Below are positions 27,488 through 35,000 of a stretch of 64,000 bases of DNA, piece after piece; position 1 is the stretch's first letter; each line of letters begins with the position of its first letter. Location of the stretch: NCBI RefSeq assembly GCF_900116435.1, contig NZ_FPAZ01000008.1:124001-188000 (forward strand), written 5' to 3'. Made by a program: the position numbers and the translations under genes. Source of the DNA: Pseudoalteromonas lipolytica. GTDB taxonomy: Bacteria; Pseudomonadota; Gammaproteobacteria; Enterobacterales; Alteromonadaceae. A model generated the notes under the pieces. It saw only the letters and a list, made by a program, of their open reading frames with translations. It was not told where the DNA came from and did not search any database.

Positions 27488-27886
27488 TTGCATACTCACT
27501 GCCCAGTCATTTTGTTTGATGGTCAGTGAAATCTGTGCCATTTTTGTGTTCGTTTTATTCTTCGCTTTGATAAACAGATAACCTTTAAGTTATGCCCAAT
27601 GCAAAGCGATAAAGGTGAGCGTTTATTAAAAGCGCATGAAGTTAAAGATCCACTTTCCTCAATGTTAGTGATTGATAAAAACCAGCTATATAAACAAAGT
27701 GATGCTGTGTTATTTATCGCAAATGAATTAGGGTTTCCATTCTCAATTGCTAAAGTGTTTTATCTGCTCCCAAAGGGCTTTCGCGATCATATTTATGATT
27801 GGGTAGGTCGTAATCGCTATCGTATTTTTGGTAAACAAACTCAGTGTAAGTTACTGAGCGAAAAACAAAAGCAACATTTTTTATAA
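27488..27886 (+). CDS. DCC-family (DUF393) thiol-disulfide oxidoreductase with in-frame TGA at the first redox Cys
   Basis: The family signature is D-x-x-C-x-x-C near the N-terminus. Reading the frame back from the ATG at 27599 gives CPVILFDGQ, then TGA (27527-27529), then NLCHFCVRFILRFDKQ and on into MQSDKGERLLKAHEV. TGA therefore sits exactly at the first Cys of DGQ[C]NLC. The rest of the family pattern (SDAVLFIANELG, YDWVGRNRYRIFGK) continues without any frameshift to a normal total of ~132 codons. The probable start is TTG 27488, two bases after the MDR stop. Two readings remain: a selenoprotein (U-x-x-C) or a single Cys-to-stop nonsense change leaving a useless 95-residue C-terminal ORF from 27599. 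I could find only a 6-bp pairing (AUCUGU/ACAGAU) after the TGA, not a convincing SECIS. Confidence 0.65.
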
Positions 27887-27944
27887 ACATTTAAAGTAAA
27901 TTTTGCTATTCTCTTTATTGGGAACAAATAAAAATAATAAGAAT

Positions 27945-28577
27945 ATGAAAATTCTCTTTCTAATCCTTTGCACCTTTTACATTGCTTTACTGCTATTTAT
28001 ACCTGCATTATCTCAACCCTCTATGGCGGTATTTAAAGCATTACCAATCGGTGTGTTGATTGTGATGGTGTTAAAAGCACGCAATCAGATACAAAATCGC
28101 ATTTTGATCACGCTATTAGTAGCACTTAGCTTTTCGGCACTTGGTGATGTGCTACTCGTCTTTGATACAGGGCAGCTTTTTATAGGCGGTTTAGCGGCAT
28201 TCTTTGTAAGTCACGCTTTTTATATCATTACCATGTTACCTATTAAACACTGGCGAATAGAAGTCGTATTACTTTATCTCTTTTTTGCAATCATCGTTTT
28301 TTGCTTATTCTATCCAAACCTGAATGACATACTCATTCCCGTGCTTTTTTATATGTTGGTGCTCACCATAATGGCAAGCCTTACTTGGATGACGGATAAA
28401 TCGAACGGTTTTTTAGTCTTAGGTGGGGCAGTGTTTGTTGTATCAGACTCTATTCTTGGCCTTAATCGTTTTTATTTTGAAATTGTGCATGCAGATATCG
28501 CAATCATGTGTAGTTATTATTTAGCGCAATTTTGTTTGATTAAAGGGTTCTTACCAGCAATAAGCAAACAGAAATAG
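27945..28577 (+). CDS. YhhN/TMEM86-like lysoplasmalogenase family membrane protein
   Basis: A ~210-residue integral membrane protein with about seven to eight helices. Family signatures are FKALPIGVLIVMVL near the N-terminus, ALSFSALGDVLLVFD (the conserved S-x-x-GD-x-x-L motif) and GGAVFVVSDSILGLNRF (VSDxxLA/G). Homologues hydrolyse the vinyl-ether bond of lysoplasmalogens, but bacterial substrates are uncertain. I chose ATG 27945 over the TTG at 27903 because the extra 14 residues (LLGTNKNNKN) are not membrane-like; the SD is weak in either case. Confidence 0.8.
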   Translation: MKILFLILCTFYIALLLFIPALSQPSMAVFKALPIGVLIVMVLKARNQIQNRILITLLVALSFSALGDVLLVFDTGQLFIGGLAAFFVSHAFYIITMLPIKHWRIEVVLLYLFFAIIVFCLFYPNLNDILIPVLFYMLVLTIMASLTWMTDKSNGFLVLGGAVFVVSDSILGLNRFYFEIVHADIAIMCSYYLAQFCLIKGFLPAISKQK

Positions 28578-28640
28578 CCGCAGTGGCTCAGTTTAGTTTG
28601 TCGTGATAAAATATCTGCGTTTTAATTTTCGAGATACTCC

Positions 28641-28919
28641 ATGGCCAATACAGCACATGCATTGCATATTTTAGTTAAACATAAAGAGCAAGCTGAAGAT
28701 ATCATTAAGCAACTTAAAAAAGGGGCTAAGTTCCAAACCCTCGCTAAAAAATATTCAACGTGTCCGTCAGGTAAAAAAGGCGGGGATTTAGGCGAATTTA
28801 GACGCGGGCAAATGGTACCGCAGTTTGACAAAGTTGCATTTGGCGGCGAGATCCTTGAACCGCATTTAGTGAAAACCCGCTTTGGTTGGCATGTAATTAA
28901 AGTGCTATACAGAACCTAA
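28641..28919 (+). CDS. ppiC: parvulin-type peptidyl-prolyl cis-trans isomerase C
   Basis: A 92-residue single-domain parvulin. It begins [18 protein letters not shown] and contains [32 protein letters not shown] and the end [12 protein letters not shown]. The active-site His residues (HILV and GWHVI), Cys41 (STCPSG) and the hydrophobic floor are as in E. coli PpiC. It catalyses prolyl isomerisation in cytoplasmic folding. It is the last gene on this strand before the cassette remnant. Confidence 0.93.
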   Translation: MANTAHALHILVKHKEQAEDIIKQLKKGAKFQTLAKKYSTCPSGKKGGDLGEFRRGQMVPQFDKVAFGGEILEPHLVKTRFGWHVIKVLYRT

Positions 28920-29028
28920 AGTTTAAAGCCTTAGCATTTAAATCATTATTGGACAGAAATGAGTTTTAGTCGACGGGCGGTTCTGTGCCAGAAGCGGACG
29001 GTGGTAACGGCCGCCACAAACGCGATCA

Positions 29029-29079
29029 GCGTGTTGCGAAATGAGCCGCGCAGCGGCGTTTAAATGGCGCTTATTATGT
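29029..29079 (-). repeat. degenerate half of an attC-like site
   Basis: Read on the minus strand, this segment starts ACATAAT and continues with an arm like that of the intact attC (AAGCGCC, ACGC, then CGCAACAC). The matching second arm is not present to the left. It overlaps the stop codon of the small membrane protein gene. Probably a decayed attC closing the last cassette. Confidence 0.45.
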
Positions 29080-29355
29080 GTTTTGGGCACTTAATTTTTT
29101 CCCTTTGAGATAGCACCATATAAAAGTTAAAACACAGGTGGCTTTAAGAGCCAATAGTTCCAACGGTTTCCACCATGCTCCTGTCTCAGCTTCGATTATG
29201 TCTGATACGCCAAATAGAGTGAATGCAACCGTAGCTACCAGCAAAAGCGTTAGCCAACGATTATCTCTGCGCCTAATGACAGCAGTAATTAGCATCCCTA
29301 AGCCAATACTGAACCATAAGCCAGCTTCAATATGGTTGAATGTTTCTATGGTCAT
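29074..29355 (-). CDS. small membrane protein encoded on a gene cassette
   Basis: A 93-residue protein with three predicted helices: about residues 8-27, 34-52 (LTLLLVATVAFTLFGVSDI) and 65-84. The middle segment VSDIIEAETGAWW is followed by KPLELLALKATCVLTFIWCYLKG. I recognise no named family. It starts 8 bases after an intact attC boundary with no visible SD, as is common for integron cassette genes. It is the second and last gene of the cassette remnant. Confidence 0.6.
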   Translation of the reverse strand: MTIETFNHIEAGLWFSIGLGMLITAVIRRRDNRWLTLLLVATVAFTLFGVSDIIEAETGAWWKPLELLALKATCVLTFIWCYLKGKKLSAQNT

Positions 29356-29362
29356 AATTTAC

Positions 29363-29490
29363 ACATAACGCCGCGTTAAGGGGTGAACAACGCCAACCAC
29401 CTAACCTAAGCCATTGTGTCGTAATCACTTAAACCGATTCAAACTAAAAATGCCAAGCGTTGTGAATCCCTCTTAAACGCTTTGTTATGC
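29363..29490 (-). repeat. integron attC recombination site (Vibrio-repeat type)
   Basis: 128-bp imperfect palindrome on the minus strand. It is bounded by GCATAAC (plus strand GTTATGC, 29484-29490) and GTTATGT (plus strand ACATAAC, 29363-29369). The arms GCGTTTAAGAGGGATTCACAACGC-like and GCGTTGTTCACCCCTTAACGC-like pair with the extra bases typical of attC. The layout of outer and inner core boxes with a long variable centre resembles Vibrio and related VCR sites. It separates two minus-strand cassette genes. Confidence 0.85.
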
Positions 29491-29500
29491 ATATTTTCTC

Positions 29501-29896
29501 CTATTCGTGTGGATGTTTAGGAAATTGTTTTGCGCGGTCTCCAATTTTAAACCAATGTGGCTTTTCCGAAACAAACTCATGAAATTGATTTTCTATTTCA
29601 AACTCAGTATCTAAGCAATTAGCATTGATTGGAAACGAATCCATTTCAGATAGAACCTCACCAAGAGAAGTCCCACAAACTGAACAAAAACATCTGTCGT
29701 ATTCATATGGCGGCTGAGCTTTAAACGTAGCTATTTTATCTCGACCTGTAGTTATCTTAAACTTATCAGACTTAACAAAAACTAATGAACTCGCACCAAC
29801 TTTACGACAACGACTACAATGGCACATACCCATCATACTTGGCTTTTCAACTAATTCGAATTGAACCGAGTTACAACAGCAGCTTCCTTTAATCAT
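29501..29896 (-). CDS. GFA (CENP-V/Mss4-like) family zinc protein on a gene cassette
   Basis: A 131-residue GFA-domain protein. Zinc-ligand Cys motifs are complete: GSCCCNSVQFE, MCHCSRCRKVGAS and RCFCSVCGTSLG. Proteins of this family include glutathione-dependent formaldehyde-activating enzyme, but most members have no proven substrate. The gene has a proper SD (AGGGATCAAG) and is immediately followed by an attC site 11 bases after its stop, so it is the body of a mobile gene cassette. Confidence 0.85.
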   Translation of the reverse strand: MIKGSCCCNSVQFELVEKPSMMGMCHCSRCRKVGASSLVFVKSDKFKITTGRDKIATFKAQPPYEYDRCFCSVCGTSLGEVLSEMDSFPINANCLDTEFEIENQFHEFVSEKPHWFKIGDRAKQFPKHPHE

Positions 29897-30340
29897 CTTG
29901 ATCCCTTTTATAAACGCAGTTTGTTTAACAAGATAATAGCACTAGCTGTATATATGTACAGGTTAAATTATGCATAACATGTTTATAGCGAGCGAATCGC
30001 GCGTTTTTCTACCACTGCGTCGCTCGCTTTTCTGAATGACTCATTTGTAACAAACTTCTTAACTAATTGCCATTACTACTAAAATGCAGTAGTCCTAGCT
30101 TTTGCCTCAGGACAAAAACGAGCGATTGTGTTGCTTTCCTGACTATGCAAGCAATATACCTTGACGAAATAGAAAAGCAATTGTGAACGGCCGAAGTTCA
30201 CTATTTTTAGAAATTCTCCTAAACACGTCTTGGGGCAGAAGCGAGTTGCGGCTTATGGTCAGGTTTTGCACAGGCTTGTCCTTTGACTCCAACTCCATTT
30301 TATCCAAAAATGTGTTGTTACAAAGAACTCAAAACATGTA
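29897..30340. other. gene-free stretch upstream of the cassette genes
   Basis: No credible ORF. It contains: a GTTATGC-like boundary on the minus strand (plus GCATAAC, 29972-29978); a 9-bp inverted repeat AGCGAGCGA (29987-29995) / TCGCTCGCT (30020-30028); and a small plus-strand hairpin GTGAAC/GTTCAC (30183-30201) followed by TATTTTT. This may be the leftover upstream edge of the cassette array. Confidence 0.5.
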
Positions 30341-30365
30341 AAAAAAGCGCCTAGGGCGCTTTTTT
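30341..30365 (-). terminator. intrinsic terminator of the YfcC-like gene
   Basis: Perfect 11-bp stem AAAAAAGCGCC / GGCGCTTTTTT with loop TAG. It lies 14 bases past the YfcC stop; the symmetry makes it usable in both directions. Confidence 0.88.
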
Positions 30366-30378
30366 AATATCAACTAGC

Positions 30379-31785
30379 TTAATTTAGTGTGGGTTGCACA
30401 TCTAGCCCATAACCAAACATAACTGCGATTACCAGTACTATTGATGCGGCAGCCATTAGTTTGATAAGCAGTGGTAAACAGAATCTAAACCAATGGCCGT
30501 AGGGTACGCCAGCCATACCTAAAATACCCATAAGTACGGCATTGGTAGGAATGATCATATTTGAGAACCCATCACCAAATTGGTAAGCAAGTACTGCAAC
30601 TTGACGTGGCACACCGACTAAATCTCCTAGTGGTGCCATTAGTGGCATCGTGACATAAGCTTGACCAGAACCTGATGGAATAAATGTATTTAATACAGTT
30701 TGAATCACTAACATGCCAATCGCTGATATTTCGGCAGATACATAAGACAACGGTAACGACATGCCATGCACTAAACTATGCAGAATCTGACCATCCTCTA
30801 AAATCAGCGCAATACCCCTTGCAACACCAATCAAAATTGCGGTTGTTACTAAGTCTGACACCCCCTCAATAAATTTATTGGCCGCTTCATCAGCAGATAA
30901 CTTGCCTAAAATGGCTACAACGACACCCCATGCGATAAAAACACCACCTAGCTCATATAAATACCATCCTTTTGATGCGATACCCCAAACAGCAATCGCA
31001 AGGGTAATAATAAAACTACCTAAAATAAGTTTATGGCGAAGAGCAAGTGTTGGGTAACTTGCAGCCGTTTGATTTTCAAGCGGGCAAGGTACACCTATCA
31101 TCATCGACTTAGACGGATCATTGGCCACCATTTTGGTGTATTTCCAAACATGATGAAAACCGATAAGAACAAATGGAATGAAGATGGCTAAACGTAACCA
31201 TAGGCCAGAGTAAACAGGAATACCTGCAATTTGTTGTGCTATTAATACGGTGAAGGGGTTAAATGCCGATACACCATACCCAATACCATAGCCTGCGACT
31301 ATCATACCGACTGCGGTCATCGCATCGAGGCGCATTGCTTTACACAGCGCAACTAAAATAATAACAAACGGGATGTACTCACCTGCAGTACCAATACTGC
31401 TCGATGCAAGTGCAAAGCAAAATACCACCATAAATATTAAACGCTGTGGTTTTTCACCGTGGCGCTCAAGTAAGCGACCGATTAGTGCATCAACAGTACC
31501 TGTTGCGCGTGCTATGGCTAATACACCCCCGACGATTAATACAAAGAAAATTACATCTTGTGCCGCGGCAAAAGCGCGAGGAATTGCTTGTAATAAATCC
31601 CAAGGAGTTAAATAGTGACGTTCTGATACTGTTTGATAAGTACCCGCAACGACCATTTCTCGGCCTGAGTCACTGAGTGTTGTGCTGAAGAAACCCTGTG
31701 GTACGAGCCATGTTGCGATTAAAGCAATGACCATCATACTGAGTAGTAAAATTAGCGTGTGGGGAACTTTAAAATGCAAACCCAT
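30379..31785 (-). CDS. YfcC family (DcuC-superfamily) membrane transporter
   Basis: A 468-residue carrier with ~12 helices. It shows the YfcC pattern: the N-terminal KVPHTLILLLSMMVIALIATWLVPQG, then FVLIVGGVLAIARATGTVDALI, GTAGEYIPFVIIL, GYGVSAFNPFTVLIAQQIAGIP and VLNTFIPSGSGQAYVTMPLM. The family belongs to the ion-transporter superfamily with ArcD and DcuC relatives, and substrates are thought to be amino acids, peptides or small acids. It is on the same strand as, and 161 bases downstream of, an M24 peptidase, suggesting uptake of what the peptidase acts on. A GGAG SD precedes the ATG. Confidence 0.82.
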   Translation of the reverse strand: MGLHFKVPHTLILLLSMMVIALIATWLVPQGFFSTTLSDSGREMVVAGTYQTVSERHYLTPWDLLQAIPRAFAAAQDVIFFVLIVGGVLAIARATGTVDALIGRLLERHGEKPQRLIFMVVFCFALASSSIGTAGEYIPFVIILVALCKAMRLDAMTAVGMIVAGYGIGYGVSAFNPFTVLIAQQIAGIPVYSGLWLRLAIFIPFVLIGFHHVWKYTKMVANDPSKSMMIGVPCPLENQTAASYPTLALRHKLILGSFIITLAIAVWGIASKGWYLYELGGVFIAWGVVVAILGKLSADEAANKFIEGVSDLVTTAILIGVARGIALILEDGQILHSLVHGMSLPLSYVSAEISAIGMLVIQTVLNTFIPSGSGQAYVTMPLMAPLGDLVGVPRQVAVLAYQFGDGFSNMIIPTNAVLMGILGMAGVPYGHWFRFCLPLLIKLMAAASIVLVIAVMFGYGLDVQPTLN

Positions 31786-31916
31786 TTATTCTCCATAATA
31801 TTTTTATAGGTAAAATTCTTGAAATAATACCATGGCTTAGACAAAAAAGGTGACCGAAAAGTAAGCGTATTGTGAACTAATGTAATATGTGAAGTGCATA
31901 AAGACAGGGAAAGAGA

Positions 31917-31938
31917 CAGGCCACAATACAGTGGCCTG
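31917..31938 (-). terminator. hairpin after the minus-strand M24 gene
   Basis: Perfect 8-bp stem CAGGCCAC / GTGGCCTG with a 6-nt loop, 9 bases after the M24 stop. The T-rich tail is modest, so it is a weak terminator or an attenuator between M24 and YfcC. Confidence 0.55.
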
Positions 31939-31946
31939 AATAAAAC

Positions 31947-33167
31947 TTATTTACTTAAGCCAAACGGGTCATCAATGCTGTGTGCCGGTTCTGTAAACCA
32001 GCATGGACCCGATTCCGTCATGTAAAAGTGATCTTCTAATCGAATACCAAATTCGTCAGGAACAACAATCATTGGCTCGTTACTAAAGCACATACCCTTA
32101 GCAAGTTTAGTTGTATTACCCCCAACTAAATAAGGCCATTCATGAATATCTAAACCAATGCCATGACCTGTTCTGTGAGGACATCCCGGTGTTTGATAGT
32201 CTGGGCCCATACCATTAGCTGCGAGATATTGCCGTGCCGCATCATCGACCGAGCCGCAACTAGCACCAATTTTAGCGGCGTTGAATGCAGCTAATTGTGC
32301 ATTTTTTTCATGTTGCCAGAACTCACGTTGGCGTACAGTTGCATCTCCAAAGACATAAGTACGTGTAATATCAGATAAGTAATCATGTACTTTACAACCT
32401 GTATCAATCAACACCACATCCCCTTTTTTAAGGGTTTGTGGGTTCTTTACACCATGCGGGAAAGACGACGCTACACCAAATAATACAATGCAGAAATAGT
32501 TTCCTGGTGCGCCTACTTTTTGGTGTGCTTTTTTAATAAAGGCTTCGACTTCGGTGGTTGTTATCCCTTCGTAGAGCATACTTGCAGTGGCTTTATGAAC
32601 TTCAAGAGTCATATCCATAGCACGTTGCATAAGAGCAAGCTCATTCGCTGATTTATGCATACGGCAATGCGCTGTAACACATTGGGCATTAATGATGTTG
32701 TAATGGCTGTTGGCTTTATTTATCCCATCATAAATAAAGAATTGCGCGCTTTCATCTATACCAATCGTAGCATTTTTATCGATACCCATTTCACACAGTA
32801 CATCAACACACAATTGATACGGGTTTTCATGTTCTTGCCAGCCGCGTATTGGACCGTCAATCACCATAAAATCATTTAAACTACCAATTTCAAAATAAGG
32901 GGCGATGTATTCAACATTGCCTTTCGCAGGTAAAATAGCGCCAACTAAACGTTCACTTGCATACCAACGCATTCCAGTAAAATAAGCAAGGTTGGTTCCT
33001 GCATTCAGATAAATTGCGTCTATATTATTGGCTTGCATATAGGCTTGCGCTGCGCTGATACGGGCTAAAAATTCATTACTTTGTATCGGGGTTAAATCTG
33101 TTGTCATATCTGATAAAGAAGCCAGAGCTTGCTCTGGTGACTGAATACCGATGCCATATGTTGTCAT
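31947..33167 (-). CDS. M24 family metallopeptidase (Xaa-Pro dipeptidase/aminopeptidase-like)
   Basis: A 406-residue pita-bread enzyme with a creatinase-type N-domain. All dinuclear metal ligands are visible: Asp in VLIDTGCKV, Asp in YLSDITRTYVFG, His in GHGIGLDIHE, Glu in FSNEPMIVV and Glu in GIRLEDHFY. Proline-specific peptidases and ectoine/creatine-type hydrolases share this fold; the Pro-peptide activity is the likeliest. It is divergent from a second M24 gene with 129 bases between the starts. An AAGGAG SD precedes the ATG. Confidence 0.87.
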   Translation of the reverse strand: MTTYGIGIQSPEQALASLSDMTTDLTPIQSNEFLARISAAQAYMQANNIDAIYLNAGTNLAYFTGMRWYASERLVGAILPAKGNVEYIAPYFEIGSLNDFMVIDGPIRGWQEHENPYQLCVDVLCEMGIDKNATIGIDESAQFFIYDGINKANSHYNIINAQCVTAHCRMHKSANELALMQRAMDMTLEVHKATASMLYEGITTTEVEAFIKKAHQKVGAPGNYFCIVLFGVASSFPHGVKNPQTLKKGDVVLIDTGCKVHDYLSDITRTYVFGDATVRQREFWQHEKNAQLAAFNAAKIGASCGSVDDAARQYLAANGMGPDYQTPGCPHRTGHGIGLDIHEWPYLVGGNTTKLAKGMCFSNEPMIVVPDEFGIRLEDHFYMTESGPCWFTEPAHSIDDPFGLSK

Positions 33168-33296
33168 TGTTTACTCCTTGGTTTTTTCACATTGTGACCT
33201 GAGTGTGTAACGGGATGCAAATTCACTGCGACTAATCGCATCTAATTCGTTTTTAAATCGAATGCTGCTAGCATGCGCAAAAAATAAGGAGTGATG

Positions 33297-34376
33297 ATGC
33301 AAGCAAACTACCTACAAAGACAAGCTGAATTTAAAGCCCGACTCGAACAGCAAGGCTATAGCGCCATGTTAGTTCTTGGTCATGAAAATATTCGTTACTT
33401 AAGTGGTTTTAGTGGCAATGCCGCCTACGCATTGATCACAAAGAACGACTGCATACTGATAACCGATTATCGCTACCATCAGCGTGCTACTGCAGAGACT
33501 TCGGGGTTTGATGTGGTGTGCCGTGACCGTGATACTGAAAGTCTTGGTGACTGCATCAACCGTCATTTAGCTGCTAAAAGTCATGTTGCTTTTGATGCAA
33601 GTTATATCACAGTTGCAGTATGGCAAGATGTAGAAAAAGCGCTAAGTAATCACACCTTTGCCCCGGTTACTGGTCTTATAGAACAGCAAAGACGTGTTAA
33701 AGATGCTTGGGAAGTTGAGCAGATTAAAGCGGCTGCAGCAATCGCGGATCAGGCTTTGGCAGAGACCTTACCTTACTTCAAAGAAGGGGTTACTGAGCGT
33801 GATTTAGCCTTAGAACTTGAATACCGAATGCAGAAGCTAGGATCCGAAGGCATGTCTTTTGCCACTATTATGCTATTTGCTGAACGAACAGCGCTGCCAC
33901 ATGGTAATCCGTCTTCACAGGTGTTAAAACACGGCGACTTTATCACCCTTGATTTTGGGGCTGTGGTGAACGGATACCGCTCCGATATGACACGAAGCTA
34001 TATACTGGGTGAGGCATCAGATAAACAAATATCGATTTACAAAGCTGTACAAGAGGCGCAACAAGCATCACTTGCGTTTGTTAAGCCCGGTATCAACTGT
34101 TTGGCGTTAAATGCGGCATCACAGCAAGTATTAGATGATGCAGGATATGGAGAGTATGCAGGTAAAGGACTCGGGCATGGGCTAGGGCTTTTCTTACATG
34201 AAGTGCCTTTTATTAATACCTTGACTGATTACACCCTTGAGGTTGGTAATGTGATAACCATAGAACCTGGCATCTATATACCAGGTTATGGTGGGGTGCG
34301 TTTAGAAGACGATATCGTCGTTACTGACACAGGATACGAAGTATTAACGCACGCACCTAAGCCATTTATTATCTAA
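33297..34376 (+). CDS. Xaa-Pro aminopeptidase-like M24 peptidase
   Basis: A ~359-residue M24 enzyme of the short PepP/PepQ type found widely in bacteria. Start ATG 33297 is chosen because AAGGAG (33286-33291) lies 5 bases upstream; the GTG and ATG immediately before are too close. Metal ligands are Asp in LDFGAVVNG, Asp in YRSDMTRSY, His in GLGHGLGLFLHE, Glu in TIEPGIY and Glu in VRLEDDI. It cleaves peptides with proline at the second position in the cytoplasm. The two M24 enzymes and the YfcC carrier probably form a Pro-peptide utilisation locus (inference). Confidence 0.88.
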   Translation: MQANYLQRQAEFKARLEQQGYSAMLVLGHENIRYLSGFSGNAAYALITKNDCILITDYRYHQRATAETSGFDVVCRDRDTESLGDCINRHLAAKSHVAFDASYITVAVWQDVEKALSNHTFAPVTGLIEQQRRVKDAWEVEQIKAAAAIADQALAETLPYFKEGVTERDLALELEYRMQKLGSEGMSFATIMLFAERTALPHGNPSSQVLKHGDFITLDFGAVVNGYRSDMTRSYILGEASDKQISIYKAVQEAQQASLAFVKPGINCLALNAASQQVLDDAGYGEYAGKGLGHGLGLFLHEVPFINTLTDYTLEVGNVITIEPGIYIPGYGGVRLEDDIVVTDTGYEVLTHAPKPFII

Positions 34377-34380
34377 GCCA

Positions 34381-34989
34381 CTATTTTTTAGCGTACGCTA
34401 AGCGGGCAAGTCGTTCAGTCGTGTGATAACTGTCGAGCCCGCTTACTGCGACGGTCTCTAACGATTCGATATCGACAAACCCATCGTTGTCTATACTGTG
34501 TTTATCAAGGTGAATAGCAGTAATTTCACCAATAATGAGTTCGGTGCCATTGATTTCAAGGTGGTGGTGCTCTTTTAACTCAACGCCATATTTAAGCCGG
34601 CTGTCTTTCACGTAAGGGGCTTTGAAGTCAGCGAGATATTCTGCTTCTAAACCCGTCGCAATAAACTCAGATTCCGCTTTATCATAGCGTGCAGATGTTT
34701 GGTGTGCCTGTTGATAAATTGTTTTATTAACGTGGTTAATCGTATAAAACCCCGTCTCTAAAATGTTTTCTAATGTATGTCTAGGCACAGAATGTGGACG
34801 GATTATCATGCCTACCAACGGCGGGTGTGCGCCTAAATGAAACACTGAGCTGACAATGGCTAAATTTGTATGCCCTTGATTATCTTGTGTGCCAATTAAA
34901 TTAGCACTTTTGAACCCCGATAAACTATTAATGAAATGGGCTCGGTATCGACTGTCTAAATTTTCAATGGTGTTTTTTGAAAAGTACAT
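34381..34989 (-). CDS. flavin reductase-like (FMN-binding split barrel) protein
   Basis: A ~202-residue split-barrel flavoprotein. I chose ATG 34989, which has AAGGA 7 bases upstream, over the TTG at 35007. The FMN-binding part has KSANLIGTQDNQGHTNLAIVSSVFHLGAHPPLVGMI (a T-N-LAIVSSVFHLG pattern), then IRPHSVPRHTLENI and FYTINHV. Such proteins reduce free flavin with NAD(P)H or act as flavin-dependent oxidoreductases. It is 11 bases downstream of the SDR gene, so the two are likely co-transcribed redox enzymes of unknown pathway. Confidence 0.83.
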   Translation of the reverse strand: MYFSKNTIENLDSRYRAHFINSLSGFKSANLIGTQDNQGHTNLAIVSSVFHLGAHPPLVGMIIRPHSVPRHTLENILETGFYTINHVNKTIYQQAHQTSARYDKAESEFIATGLEAEYLADFKAPYVKDSRLKYGVELKEHHHLEINGTELIIGEITAIHLDKHSIDNDGFVDIESLETVAVSGLDSYHTTERLARLAYAKK

Positions 34990-35000
34990 AATTTTCCTTG

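Noticed and set aside
27527..27580. SECIS element after the TGA
   Set aside because: Only a 6-bp stem with a 37-nt loop could be found by eye. There is no clear apical G/U motif at the usual distance, so I do not claim a SECIS.
27599..27886. Stand-alone 95-residue protein from ATG 27599
   Set aside because: The same frame continues upstream through the DCC motif with only a TGA at the first Cys, so the ATG is internal to a longer gene.
29138..29368. Plus-strand ORF of 76 codons in the cassette region
   Set aside because: It is antisense to the small membrane protein gene, with no SD, and runs into the attC site.
29987..30028. 9-bp inverted repeat AGCGAGCGA/TCGCTCGCT as a second complete attC
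   Set aside because: A GTTATGC-like box is nearby, but the paired core boxes and bulged arms of attC are missing.
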